From Rhizophagus irregularis (Eukaryota > Glomeromycota > Glomeromycetes > Glomerales > Glomeraceae): a DNA stretch of 64,000 nt. The notes below the pieces were generated by a model that was given only the letters and a program-made list of their open reading frames with translations, did no database searches and was not told the DNA's origin. The stretch is from positions 1,106,501 to 1,170,500 of the forward strand of contig NC_089444.1 of the NCBI RefSeq assembly GCF_026210795.1, in the 5' to 3' direction. The first letter of the stretch is position 1. Each line of letters starts with the position of its first letter. The translations under genes were made by a program, and so were the position numbers. This document shows, one piece after another, positions 1 through 14,200 of this stretch.

Positions 1-3000
1 TTTACGTCATGGCTGAAATCATATGATGAAATTTCTCAAGAATTCATATGATATTCTTTTTTTTATCGTTGGATTCTTATGCGAGATATTTTAGATTGGG
101 TTAGGTTATATGAATCGGGATTCGGGATCATTCAGATTATCTTAGAAGAATTTGATAGTAATATGTTCTCGTTTTTAATTTTGAAATGAAGGAGGAGGAG
201 ATGGGGATCTTTTCCGCCAAAGCGAGCAAAAAAAAATAAGCGAATTATTTGAATTTGAATATCAAATAACGACGAACGAATGTATATAGTTTTATGATAT
301 TTTTACTTTCTAGATATTAATTATAGGAGCAGAGTGGATTAGAATGATTAAAATCGTAACTTATAACGCACTTGATGCATTTGCTCATAATGAAACGAAT
401 AATCATAATTTCTGTATAGATTAAGAAAAATTCAATTGTAAAGAGTATATTTTAAGATGATGGGAATTTCTATTGAGGTGTTCGCTCCGTTATTTTAATT
501 GTTACGCTTTTATAATTAAATTAATTTATATTAAAAAATTATATTAAATGAAAGTAGTTTTTAATCTTAATTTCGTTATTTTATTCTTAGTATCTTCAAT
601 ATTTAACTTTCAGATCTAAATGTTTAAGTTCATGAGTTCATGGTTTCATGCCATATTCAAATTATAAATAAATATATGCGTGGATTTATTCATTATAATA
701 TTTTGGCGCAACAGCAGGACGTCAGGACACGACGAGATTATTTGAAATTTTTTTTTTTTTTAACGCGTTAAAATATAAATATTTATTTTTTATTTTTTAT
801 GCATAAATTAATTTTACATTATATCATAGTCATACTGTGGTAAGGTAATATCAACGAAAATTTTAATTTGTTCAAAAAAACAAATTAATCTATGAAAAAT
901 TTAAACTTTATGATAGTTTCAAATTGGGGACTATGAGTCTATGACCAAAAATTAAGTAATATTTCAGCAGGTTTTAGTAATATTTGCTTACGACATATGA
1001 ATTAGCTAATTATGCTATATGACCAAATTAGTTACGTCATATAAGTAACAATCTACCGTTTAATAAATTGCAAAAAAAAAAGATCCCTTTCGCATTTTAA
1101 GTAAACACGTAAAAAGAAAGTCATTACAGGGAGATACATATATATTAATATTGAAATAACCATTCACAAATGAACAAATTTTCAAAATTCACATACTACA
1201 AAGGGAATGAGATATGAAAGTAGTCATCGTTCGCGCTGTATCTATATGCATTATATAATAAATACTTGCATTGGAATAACATTTAAGGTTAAGTAGTATT
1301 ATTTTCATGAACAAGTTTAAAACCAATTATTTATTAAAGGAAAAATACGTTGCCGGTAAACCAATTCCATGTGAACTTGTGTTAAAACATCATCTTATTA
1401 TATTCTAACCATAATTTTATAAATACTTGCTATAATAATATTAATTATGTGAACGGCTACATAATGCATCATATACATTTCTTGAATCAAGTCCCGCTCA
1501 TTTTTAAAAGTAGTGGATTGGGTAGGGTGATGGAGGCGCGATATAGTTCTGTGTCACAGCCACTTGCTTTTAATAAGCTCTGAGTGCAATCTTTCGATAG
1601 GTTGATCGTGGAACGGTATGTGGGAACATTTAAAATCCAAAGACTTATAATGTGTTTATAATAGAAGAATATCCAAGTAATTTGTCAAAATTTTATATTG
1701 TCATAATTAATGTTACTTTGGAACAACTAAATCATCATTGCTTTATTAAAGCTTATTTAACATACAAGATTTATTTAAAATAAATTAAATATTCTATTAA
1801 ATTGCACATCTTGGTAATATAAATTCTTTTTTTATTAGGTAATTTAGTCAATAAAATTCTTCATAAGGCGAACGATAATTTAAAAATAAAAGGAGATCGT
1901 GTAATTAAGATAAATATTACAGTAAATTTTGAGCAGATTATTTATTCCTATTGCTACTTTTACACTTTTATTAATTTATAATTAACGAATGACTATAAAA
2001 AATTTTCTCATAGAATTTCACTTAATGTATGGAAAAGGTAATGAAAGTACATCGGATATTTCAAAATGATGCCGATTTAGTCAAGTCTTTTTTTTAAAAA
2101 AAAAATGCTGTCATCACCTGATCACCAACGTTGAGGTAGTAGTAACATAGATCAGGGGAAAGGACAAAGAGGAAGGAGGCGAAAGAAGGGTAAGTAACTG
2201 GTAAGTGGCAGGAGTGAGAAAGAGAGAATCACAAGGGGAGATAGAAGGTTGTAAAGGGGTTAATGGTTTCTGTACAAAAATTTTCTTGCGCGTGAATCAT
2301 TGAATCATGCCTACGACCCAACTTGATCCCAACGTACTATTGATCCAAAATCATATAAACAGCACAGCGTGATCTTCAATCTGCTGTCAATGAGTATCTA
2401 ATATTTTAATATAATAATATTTAAGTATCTCATAAGGCAAATTGAAAAAAAAATAGCCCTTTCTTTTCCCTTCTATTATATTTCGTCAAGTATGGTAAAG
2501 GTGAGGTACTCCACAGGGCATAAGTTATAAACATACTTGAATGTATATAAAAACTGAAGTTGAGAAACCTACTGTATACGAAGACTAATTTTAAATATGA
2601 AAATATGGCATTGTAATTTTTTTATAATTATGTTTATATTATAAAAAAGACGCTCTTTGAACCATTATTTTAACATAATTGTTATATTAACCCTTTAACT
2701 GTATTCTGGCTATATTACCTGGAATTTATTAATAATTTAGAAAAGTTACAGTTAGAGATGATCTAAATCAATATTCGTTTATAAATTTCCGATGGTAAAG
2801 GAAATTAAACGATAAATATTATTTAGGCTTTGAAAATTACAAAATTACAAAATTATCAAGTTTCTTTTTTCTATTGAATTTTAAAAGTTCATTATTTTTA
2901 TTTTCATTTTAGATTATCTTAGACACTAAAGACGAGCAGTCGTGACAACGATAGTAAAACTTTTTTTGACAAGAACTTTTATTGCTTTTTGAAAAATAAG

Positions 3001-3731
3001 ATTTATATTATGAAAACAAGAATATGAAAGACAATTAACTTAAATAAATTGAACGTAACAAAAAAACCTTAACTTATTTAAAAAATAAAACCAAATTCAT
3101 TAATAATCAAAAAAGAAGGTAAAAATCCTGTATCTGCTGATTCATCACAGCACGCCCACTTCAGTACCCTGTAATCGATTAAAACTATTGCAGTATTCTT
3201 TCATTGGATAATCTATAAAACTATAAAACTAGATGAATTACAATATCAGACGAACACCAAAATTTCGTTCCGTGATAAATGATCACGAAATGTTTACTAT
3301 ATGTTACATAACTCGTATCCTATAATATGAATATTTAATAAATGTTTTGCTACTAAAAACGTGTACTATTATAAAATATACCAGCTGATAAAAGATCTGT
3401 ATGTTCGTATCAAAGTTCTTTGGAACAATGAAAGGTGGTAAACCACAAATTTATGATAATTGCTTATAAACTGGTTCGCACAATCCTTTCATTCGCTCTT
3501 AGCTAATGTATTTCCTCTACGTAAATTTCCGTGAATAAGATCTAGTTAGTAATGTAATTTATTCGTATTATTTAATGTAAACATAGTTTGATAGGATTTA
3601 AATTTTAAACCCTAAAATTTCAAATGAGATCGCGCTACTTACTTTATTTCTACTGTATGTTTGGAATTGAAAATTTTGGCATCGTTAAATCCTACAGTTT
3701 TCTAGAATTAATAAAATAATAAGTTCATTAT
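1..3731. other. AT-rich gene-free region
   Basis: I see no convincing gene in this stretch. It is AT-rich with frequent in-frame stops in all frames. One local oddity is a strongly purine-biased block at about 2155-2265 (G/A-rich on the plus strand). A less AT-rich patch at about 1500-1620 could hold a non-coding RNA, but I cannot match it to any class. Confidence 0.6.
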
Positions 3732-6591
3732 TTATCTAATAGTAAAGTAAAGAAAAATGCAGTAATGTTTACCTAGGCTAGTATTTGGAATTGTTTCATT
3801 ATAATTATCTTCATTATTAATTGTAATTTTTGAACTTAAATCATTATCATCAATATACTTTGGAAGATCTTTTGTAAAGAGATTAAGCAATCTGGATGTA
3901 TAAAAAGCTTGAGGGTGAGCAGATAATTGACGCTTTTTATTTGCTTTTCTATAACTTTCCGCTTCTAAAAATTGCTTATAAATTTCACGATCTTTTTGGA
4001 GAGGTAAATTCAAATTATAAATAGACTTTTCTATTTCAGTAACATTTGGTCTATTATCTGGATTTGAATCCCAACACCTTTTCATTAGGTTAATATAACA
4101 TTTTGGTATTTCTAATTCGTTTATTTCAGGTCTAACACTTTTACATATGTCTAATGCTAAATTTTCATCATGTGCACGATCGTTAAAAGGTTGTATCTCA
4201 GTTGCTACAGAATACATAATCATACTAAAGCTATATACATCTGCTGCTTGAGTATAAGGATTTCCTCTTAACAATTCAGGGGCTATATAAGGCATAACTC
4301 CATAAATATTTTTTTTATCTATATTACCAATTTCTCCACATAATCCCATATCTGAAATGTAGTTAGAAGAAAAACAACTAATAGCTTCAAACAATATATT
4401 TCCTGTGTGAAAATCACAATGAATCATCTGTTTTTGATGGATTCCTTTAAGACCATTAATAATATTATTTAACACTTTCAATTTTCTTGTCCAACAAAAG
4501 TATTTATAATTCTTGTTTATCCAATGATTAAATTTCCGCCTTCTGCATATTGAAGAACCATGATGTAATCTTTTGTATTTGGATTTTGTGATATTCCATA
4601 TTCTGAGAATTTTATCAAAATTATTTATTGAATATGCTTTAACCTAAGGAAATAAAAAATAAATATTATAAAATCATATTTAAATTAAATTAAATTTATA
4701 ACAATCTTCTTACCTCATTTAGAAATTCATCACTAATATTTTGAGAATTATTCAAACATTTTAATGCAACTTTTTTGTTAGATTCTCTTATCCACTCATT
4801 TTTAATTTTATAATAACTTAATGGACCATCCTTCCATATTGCAGAATATACTACAGCAAAACCACCTTTGTCTATTTTTTTAATATCATTAAAGTGATTA
4901 TAAGGTATCCATTCAAATATTATATCATGTATATTATTGATTTTCAATTGCATTTCTTGAATGAAAGCATCAACTTTTTTATTTCCACTAGTCCATTCTG
5001 TAAAATTATTTGTTAAATTATTTCTTTGACATTGTTTACACCATTCATAATTTATACTTGTATATTTTTCATCGCATTTTATACAATATCCTTTAAAATA
5101 TTCAATATGCAAAACCATAATATAATTTTTTGTAACTGGATCTTGGGATATTCCATATATTTTAAGGATATTATTTTCCCAAATCATTGAATAATTTTAG
5201 CCTATTAAAAATATAATATTAAATTATAGTAAATCATAACCAAAGTTTTTATTTAAATTAAATTTACGAAAGTTAATTTCGTACCTGATTTAGAAATTCA
5301 TCAATAAAATTCTGAGAATAATTTAAATATTTTAAAATAACTTTTTTATCTGATTCTTTAATCCATTCCTTTTTAACTTTATAATAATGTAATGGACCAC
5401 TTTTCCATTTTGCTGAATATAATGTAGTGAAATTATGTTTGCATATTTCTTTAATATTACTAAACTGATTGTATGGTATCCATTCAAATACTATATAATC
5501 AAATTCATAGTATTGGTTTTTCTCAATAAATTCATCAACTTTTATTTGCATTTTCTGAATTAAACTATCAATATTTTCATTTTCATTAGTCCAACTGGTA
5601 AAAGATTCTTTCAAGTAATTTATTTTACATAATTTGCACCAATTGTAACTTGATTTTGCACATTTGCTGCAAAATTCATACCTTATTTAAAAATTCATTA
5701 ATTAATTTTTGTGAATTATACAAACATTTTAGAACAACTTTTTTATTTGTCATTCTTTTATATTTCTTTTCATATGATATAGTGGACCATCCTTCCATAC
5801 TGCTAAAAATATTATAGCAAAATCACCTTTGCCCATTTCTTCAATTTCATTAAATTGATCGTAAGGTATCCATTCGAATACTATATCATTATAGTTATTA
5901 ATTTTTAATTGCATTTCTTGAACAAGATCATCAACTTTTTGATTTCCACTAGTCCAATTTATATAATTTTTTGTTAAATTATTTCTTTGACACACCAAAT
6001 ATTATGCATTCTACAAGTATTACAATATTTTAAAAAATATTGTTCTTCAAGGACAATAACGAAATTTTTCGTAGTTGGATTTTGAGATATTCCACATGTA
6101 AACAATTTTCCAGGAACCTATTAAGATTTATTATATTTAGAAAAAGGATTTAAATTAAATTTACAAAATTAATTTCACAATACCTCAGTGTATAATTTAT
6201 AAAAGATATTTTGAGAGTTATTAAAAAACCTTAAAGTAACCTTTTTATCTGATTTTCTTATATATTTTTTTTCGTTGTAATCGTAAAATAATGGACCATC
6301 TTTCCATATTGCAGAATATACTATTGAAGAATATACTGTAGCAAAATTACCTTTTCCCATTACTTCAATATTATTAAATTGATTATATGGTATCCATTCA
6401 AATACTATATCATCATGATTTTTAATTTTTATTTGCATTTCTTGAACTAAATTATTGATTTTTTTCATTCTTACTGGTTGGATCTTTAAAACGCTTTCTA
6501 AATGACATGGTTTGCACCATTTGTTTGATACTACAGTAAATTTTTTACCGCATTTTTCACAGCACGTATTATTATCACTTTGTGATAACAT
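3732..6591 (-). pseudogene. Multi-N-lobe TKL-like protein kinase, decayed
   Basis: Kinase-family gene read on the minus strand from an ATG at 6591. The first module (6591-6184) has a Cys4 zinc-ribbon-like motif (CEKC...WCKPC), the FEWIPYNQF block, a glycine loop (GKGNFATVYS) and a GT donor. Further N-lobe modules follow at about 6117-5691, 5690-5286 and 5201-4714, then the C-lobe exon (4643-3732). Lesions are visible. Module 2 has lost part of the WCxxC region and is frameshifted, and shifts again near 5750. Modules 2 and 3 are fused without the usual intron. Module 4 meets a stop just after its acceptor. The C-lobe exon has two compensating indels over beta4-beta5. The HRD motif is HCD. The activation-segment SDMGLCGE and APE (IAPELLRG) motifs remain. 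The C-terminus diverges from the usual ECLDCAI end. A shorter gene starting at the ATG at 5187 is possible, but I favour a pseudogene. Confidence 0.75.
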
Positions 6592-6915
6592 TATATATAC
6601 ATGATTAACTTATTTTGTCAGACAACTTTTACAAAATTAGCATTCTAAGACTGCAGATCTAACCAAATAAATTCTGAAATAGTAGTCCTAAGATTTGACC
6701 GAAAAATGGATAACCAATCAGATTGTACTTACAATTAAGCGCAATTTTTGATCAATCAGATCATAAGATATGATTAACTTATATATATAAGTAGACATGT
6801 TGTCGTATCGTCGTGTCTTCTATTATAAAATCACAAATTTTTGTAGATCGGTATGACTGGCCGCTGACCGCATCAGCAACCAATTATCTAAGGTACAAAT
6901 TCGCGGTCAGATCTA

Positions 6916-7032
6916 GAATTGAACAGTATCGGACATCTATTTCGCCGAAAAATAATCTCTGGCCTGAGTTATTCATATGCTGCATAATGTTGGCCTTATT
7001 TTTTGGCGAAATGTTCCGTAACCGAATTGAAC
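6916..7032. repeat. Imperfect inverted repeat
   Basis: The arms at about 6939-6964 and 6992-7012 (atttcgccgaaaaataa...ggcc against ggcc...ttttttggcgaaat) pair imperfectly. The short direct repeat gaattgaacag lies outside them at 6916 and 7024. It may be a small MITE. An open frame over this region (6813-7040) looks incidental. Confidence 0.45.
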
Positions 7033-7245
7033 AGGGCTAGAACGATCAACTATCAAGTGATACGACTGATATATGAACTATAGAAAATGTAAACTTCCCA
7101 GCTATATATTATAATTTATTAATGTTAAAATTAACTGTTGTTTTGCTTATATTAATTGTGAATAATCACTGTTAATTAGTCAAAATTTTACGACATTATA
7201 TTAAGAAACTTTGAATTCTTTTAACGCAAGGTATGAATGATGTAA

Positions 7246-7344
7246 AACGTGTTAATTAAATTAAATAACCCAATTGATAACGTAATTGAATGGATATCAC
7301 ATGATCGATTTTATAATAAAGAAGTAATAGGTAAAGGTGAGTAT
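7246..7344 (+). pseudogene. Kinase N-lobe relic
   Basis: Plus-strand translation gives NNPIDNVIEWISHDRFY followed by NKEVIGKGEY. This matches the EWIPYNQF..IGKGGF start of the local kinase family (more divergent, with EWISHDRF). The frame is closed by a TAA at 7243 upstream and by stops downstream. No beta3 lysine, C-lobe or zinc ribbon follows within the next 2 kb. It lies head-to-head with the decayed kinase at 3732-6591. I read it as an orphan N-lobe exon fragment. Confidence 0.55.
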
Positions 7345-8179
7345 ATTCTAGTGCATTTCCTATGTGGTAGGCTATAATAGTGAATTAGTAATATTTCAAA
7401 TGCGATTAATAAATTTTCTGCTTATTAGTTATGCATAGATAACCAATTACAGTATCTTTATTTATATTAATTTTTTTTTTATGTTCAAAGGAAATGACCA
7501 AATCTTTTTCCAAGGATGCTAATATTCTGTCATTAGAAGAGGAGGAGATAATCAAAGGGCTAGACTACCCGGTTAGTCTATTTATGGATACTTCAAACGA
7601 AGTGATCAAACAGAAATATACAAATTCTTTAAGTAAATCATTTATGACGCATGAATCTATATTGATATCTGGAAGAGAGACGCTTTTATCAAAAAAATAC
7701 GATAAAGAAAGGTATTTGTATAAAAATAAAAATCCGATTTTTCACTACCTATATTTTGTTTATTAAAGGTTTGTTAAACATTTTTTATAAACACACATAA
7801 CAAATGGATAGGTTCGACAATAAGATAAGTAGAAAGAAAATATGGTACACGCTAAATATAAATGAATTGATTTTACTGGATGGGATAGATAATGCTGCCG
7901 ATCTTAGTCCATTGATGCCCATTATTAAATATACTTCAGGATCGCTTTTTTTCTCAACACGTGACATTTAACCAATCAAGTACGTTAGTTATTAGGAATC
8001 ATCCAATTAAATTTTTAGATTCTTCGCTATGGTTCTTATAACGAATTGAGTTGTATCGAGGGCCGATTGTATTGTCTCTAGATTTTAAAAATTTTAAACC
8101 GTTATTAAGTCCGAAGTGCCATTAGTGCCATTTAAAGTTTTGTTGTTGCACATAGTCACGTGCCAGAGAGTGATCGGAC

Positions 8180-8444
8180 CAGGGACGATGATTTTTTGCG
8201 GCGGTATAAAGTAAATTTTGTGTGTGATAAAAATAAATTTTGTGAAATTTTGTGATTTGGCCAGAATTATGCAAGGTTGGCCAACATTACTATTCGTAAA
8301 TTCTGGCCAAATTTAGTGTCTGCCGGAATTATAATGATTTCAAATCCTAAATCAGGCCAAAAACTTGAAAATTATCAACATTTTTATAACCAAATTTTGT
8401 GATTTTCTGTGAAATTCTGTGATCACAAAAAATCATCGTCCCTG
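8180..8444. mobile_element. hAT-type MITE, 265 bp
   Basis: Perfect 19-bp terminal inverted repeats begin CAGGGACGATGATTTTTTG. They are flanked by an identical 8-bp target duplication GATCGGAC (8172-8179 and 8445-8452). An 8-bp duplication and CAGGG-type ends are characteristic of hAT elements. There is no coding capacity. The interior carries several copies of a ctggccaaat/ggccagaatta motif that recurs in other MITEs of this window. Confidence 0.85.
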
Positions 8445-8452
8445 GATCGGAC

Positions 8453-11200
8453 AAGTCGTCATCAAGCGTATATAGAAAATGTATTACTATTTTGAAGAAC
8501 ATAGTTTTGATTATCAGATGATCAGGTTATCAGGTTGCAAGATCTCTTAATTTTTTCACATTCACGCTTACATTTTCATTTTATCTTTATTGAAACTTAT
8601 GTGTAATACTGGTTCTGGACTAAGAAATATTGTATAAACGTTCCAAGTGGTGCTTGTTGGACTCTCAGGTAGCCTTTCCTTTCCTTTTCTTTTAAATTTT
8701 ATTTGAATAAATTTGTTGGATGTTGGTGAATGTTACCTTGTAACCCTGTAGCTATGATACCACCAGTCTCGCAGTGAAAATATTTTTTTTCGGGGGCGAT
8801 ATAGTACTAGCGGGTTATCGTGAAACTTGGCGTTAGTGTCCATTATAATTTCATTTATTGACTATCATAGATTTCTTTAATTCTATTATTAGTTATATTT
8901 AAATCAAGGTACCGTAACTTTAATATATGAAAGTTCTCTGTTAAGCTGATGTAAAATTTCTATTGAAAATAGCATTGTTATTTGATATAATAGAAAAAGT
9001 AAAGTCCAAGATTCAATGTACCAAAATTAGAAATTTCAAGATGTTTGATAAATAAAAATATCGTTTGCGAAAGAAGGTATTACGAAACGAAAATTCTTTG
9101 CTTCTCACTCTTAAATTTCAAGCAAGGGAGAAACACAACGAACCTTATGGGCGGAGTATGGAGTATTTCCAAGAATCTCACGACAGATTGAGTCTGCGAT
9201 CATTTAAGGAAGATTCACGGAAATTCATAGATCTTATACATACTTAAGTAGAAGTTTGATATTAACTGAATACATTATTAATATAACTTGTAGTACGTAC
9301 GTTGTGACGGTGAAGAATAGCGGATTATTAGACAATTACTAGTATGAGGAAATCAAATTTCAAATTTAGTTGATGATTTAGATGATAATATATTCGGCGA
9401 ATTAGTTATGTATCTTCTTAACAGAGTTTATTACAGAACCTTTTAATGTTTTATTTCTAATTTTATTGTAATCAAAATAAGTCAAGGCTCGAAGACTATT
9501 AAACTGTAAATAAACTAATCCGAGATTCTCCCCAGGAATGCACTTTTACCACGTTATACATAGATCTGGCAGATAATTTAATATGTAAAAATTATAGATT
9601 TTCTCTTCTCTCGTTTTTTATTAAAATAAAAAGTAAACATATATGTTGGATATGCATTCAGTAGTGATTTTACAAAATGAATTGGCCATTGGGATTAAAC
9701 TTAGATTTGTCTTGGATATTGATTCGTTTAACCCCGGATTTATCCATATTTCTTGTTAAACTTCACTGGGTGATTATTCTACCGACCTACTAGTATAGAC
9801 CGGAATTTTTTGTCTATTTGTAATATATGAACAATTACTTTGACTTTAATGAATCGAATTATAAATAAATTTAATTAATAGTATAATGTATATTTTTTAT
9901 AAGCATAGCTAAAACTTTCATAATAAAATCTTTTACTAAGATATTAAGTGATTTAGAAGAGATTAGACTACAGATATTAAGATAAAATGATGCTACATTT
10001 GTATTATTGTCATTATCAAAACGATCAAGAAAATTGTAAATTTCATGCGATATTCTGATCTTTTTTTTTTTAATGATGTTAGCATATTTTATTTTTGGTT
10101 TTTTAATTCATCAAGATCAGGCTTAAAATTCTGGTTATGCCATATGTGATAATCTCACTGGTGGTTTAGGACGATCTGGGTAAAACATGAATCAGATCTG
10201 GAATAAAGTATGGATAAAACCAGAGAAATATATTAATCCTCTAATTTATTTGATTGGATAAATATCACGTGTTTGATATCTTTATCAAGGTTTAATCTCA
10301 GACTTTTGATCAGAACGGCGTCTCATAGAAACATAGTCCATGCGACTGTATAATAAAGCTCACGGGTTTCACTTTTAGTAACTTTTAGTGCAAATTCAAT
10401 ATTATTAATATAATAATCCGATGCGATAAGGATGATTGACAGACAATTTAATTGATCGACTAACTCCCTGATCTGCAAAACGCGTGATTAATTTACAATT
10501 TTGTACATCTATAAATGGGTGGCTTACTTTTGAATTATATTTTAAATATAAGGGGAACGAGTTTAATCATTAATACCAACAATTTGGTATTTGGGAATCT
10601 ATAAAGTCTGCATAGTCGCATGGCATTCAATCATCAGTATCATTATTTTTAATAATTACCGTATATTTTTTTTTATTATTTTTTCCTACGTATGTAAACA
10701 AAAAAAAAATTAGTGTAACTTTAGAATTGTTGTACAACAAAACACTTGAGACGTTAAATTTTGTCGATCAAATTTTAGTTTCGTTTTTAGTTTCGTACTT
10801 TTTAACTTACAAAGTTCCCGTCCCCAATTTTGTTGACGTATACTGAACTTTGTTAAGTCTTTACCCTTTATGTTAAGCAGGGTAACTTTAACATATTTGA
10901 GTATGTTATACAAAATTCTTTTATTAACCTCTTTCGTATTTTAAATTCCATTCGCATGCTAAAATATTGTTTCTTTAGATTTCTTTCAATTGTAGATTTG
11001 GAGTGCAGATTTGTAATTGTTAAAAGGTAAAGTAAATTATTTTCAATTATTAAGCGCTAATTTTAACGAATTATATATTAAATACTAATATAAACGATCA
11101 TTAATTTTTAAAATATTTTGTTTATATGAAAATTTTTTTATATATTTAAGTTTAATGTTGCTAACCGTTTTCACTTAACTTTATTAAGGCCACAGTTCAT
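8453..11200. other. AT-rich intergenic region
   Basis: No supported gene was found. The short open frames at 9065-9247 (+) and 10710-10913 (-) lack recognisable domains. The last several hundred bases before 11201 should hold the promoter and 5' UTR of the WAPL gene, but I cannot point to a specific element. Confidence 0.5.
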
Positions 11201-14200
11201 ATGACAAATTACACAACAATGTCTTTAAGACAGCATAAACCAAAGATAACGATAAATTACGATAGAAAAATTCGAGATTCTACATCAACGACAACTACTA
11301 CTGCCATTCAATCGATTCCATTTAACGATGAAGGATATAATAAACATCACCTTGTAAACCCTTCACAAAAGGTTGATACTACAAGTAATTGGATGAAATC
11401 TGCAGATGGTTTGGATCTAGATAACATTACATCAAGTAGATTGCGTAATAGAAAATCTTCTGTGAAAGGTTCGATGTCTGAAGGAAGTAGTAGTGGAAGA
11501 ACTTCATTACTTGGTAAAAGACCCCCTCCTAAATCATCATCTTCAACTGAGGATATAGCAGAATCATGTTCGCGACTTAGTGTTAATGATGAGTCTGATC
11601 TTCCGCCTCCTTCGAAGAGACGTGATGTTGGAGTTAAAGGAAAAGTTTCCGTTATTAAGAATCAAACGAATAATTTAGATGTTTTTGACTTTCCTGATGA
11701 TGATGATAGTAAGCCTATACGACGCTTTAGCAATAAAACGTACACAAAAACTCATGATAAATTTATACGTGGACTTAATAATAAGACGTCATCGAAAAAT
11801 AAAGATGACAAATCAACTCAAGGTTTCCTCAAAAAATCAGTCCAAACCGATAAATCGTTTTTGGAATTCAATACTAAAAATTTTGATGGTGTGAAAGGAA
11901 TGATGAAATTACCTGATAATAATTTAGGTGGTGACTTTAAGATGACTCATGGAATAAAAAAACATGAAAATCATAGTAATATAATTGTAACAAATAAAAT
12001 TTCTGAAAAGAAGATTGGTAACAATAACATCAAAGTGACTCACGGAATTGATAAGATATCTCAAAATAATTTAGGTGGTGATAGTGAAACAAATATGGTT
12101 TCATACAATAATTTAAATAATAATGTTAGTGCGACGTTAGGAAAAAACAAAACTAATAGTAAAAGTGATGATGTTAAAGTGACACGAGGAACAAATAAAA
12201 CGTCAAAAAATGACAATAAAAAAAACGTTTTTGATTTTCCTGAATTTGATGATGGGTTGGGTGAAGTTGTAAAAAATATTACGAAAAGGAAATCTTTTAC
12301 CATGTCTGACTCTACAAAAAAAATTTCAAAGAATTCTATAGATTCGTCTCGTGTTATTGATCAGAATTCATTTTCAAGTGTCAATATTTCATCCAAAGTT
12401 AATTCATCATCAACACGTATATCAAAATTTCTTACGACAAAAACGTCAAAATCTACCTCTTCAACAAATAATTGCTATTCAGATAATTGTAAAAACAATT
12501 CTTCTAGCGATATAAAACCTATGGATGTTGATGTTTTCGTTAAATTTTTCAGGGGAGAAACGAAAACAATACCAAGCTTACGAAGCCAACCAATGAGTGG
12601 ATCACACGAACCAATCACCGGTATTGTTAATGATAAAACGAATAACCTGTTAAGCAATGATAACATTCGGCCCGCAAAGAAAAATTCCCAAACAATTACT
12701 AAAAGTGCGACGATTTCAAAAGAAAGTTCTGTGAGTAAACCTCCAAAGAAACTACGAAGAAATCAAATGCTTATAGACATTCCACAAGCTCCAAGTCGAC
12801 CGATAACGGAAGTTGGTACACCAGTTTCTTTTTTGTCTTTTCAACAGAGAAAGAAACCAATTGAATCATCTGTATGGGAAGTTGTTGATGCAGTCACTTC
12901 TCCTGTGGATATATTACCTAGTCCACGCAAACAGAATCTCGTTGCAAAGATGTCTAAACCTGCTACTCCAGCGAAGCAAGATAAGCAAGATAAAAGCCAA
13001 TCATTTTCTACATCGAATTATTTGATTCAAAAGCAAAAAATAGTCGACATTAAAACAAATAATGATGAGATTGCTGATGAATTATTGGCATCTTCGGAAT
13101 CCGTTAACCTTCCAAGCTCCACTCCACCATCATACAATGTACCTAATGGAAATGGTTTTGGTGGTCAAAAGACTTATGGACGAGGTCGAACAATTTTAGG
13201 ACAAGATTTTGATTCAGATCCCATACCAGTAGACATGGAGATTGATGACAATGATGTTAATGAGGACAATTTGGTTAGTGAATTTCATTATTTATAATTT
13301 ATACTTGTTACGATAATTTTATTAATATATACTCATTTTAGACTCCTAAGAAATATGCATTGAAAAGTTCTCACGAGCTTCGTGAGACCGGTGACTATAC
13401 AAGATTCACGGATGAAATGGATGATATTTTTGATGGACTTGAAAGTCGATCGATAACTATTCGCATAAATAGGTGCATTTTTTATTACAGCTTACTGTAG
13501 ACCTTTTTTTAAAATTTATGATCTAATTTATTTATTTTTATTTCTTTTAGTGTTAAAGATCTATCGTTGAAACTATTGGATGGTGATTTTCTACTCAAAG
13601 TTCGCGCACATAATTATATTTCTAAAATTTACACCATATTAAATGGAAATCAGGATTTGGTATGAACTTTTTATATTTAAAAATTTATATATTTCATAAT
13701 AATTTTTTCGTGTTAATTTGTGTAAATCTTTATGTAGTTAATTCGATGCTATTTTTCGTTCATCATTTGCATGTTGATGGAAGACAAGCATAGTTCGGAG
13801 TCTTTGATTCAAGAACATGGTTTTATAGAGTTTGTTGTGAATTTGTTAAATACTTCAACCGATCCTTTGAACATTGATACCGATTCCTTGGAAAAAAACG
13901 ACAAAGTAATGATTTTATATATTTTTTTTCTTATATTATTTTCACTGCTTCCTCATTAATTTTTTACTTGTTTTTTTTTAGATTAATGAATTTAAGAATA
14001 TTATTCTCAAGTCATCAATTTTTACAAATCTATCTCAGGTGAAATGATATTTTATTAATAAATATTTTTAAATGAAAAAGCCCAAGTTTTATTAAATGTT
14101 ATTATTATTCTTTGTAATAGATTTCTCTTAAATCCATAGCTCTTCGTACATTATCATCTCTGTCTTCATTAAGAACTCGTCATGAAAGCACAATAAAAAA

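Noticed and set aside
1500-1630. Possible non-coding RNA in a less AT-rich patch
   Set aside because: I compared it with remembered tRNA, 5S and U4-type patterns. Only a short gaggcgcgat match to U4 was seen, too little to support a call.
7494-7766. 90-codon open frame (+) after a possible acceptor
   Set aside because: It has no recognisable domain and does not continue the kinase relic at 7246-7344 in a sensible frame.
9065-9247. 60-codon open frame (+)
   Set aside because: It starts from a non-ATG codon, shows no family resemblance, and its length is near chance.
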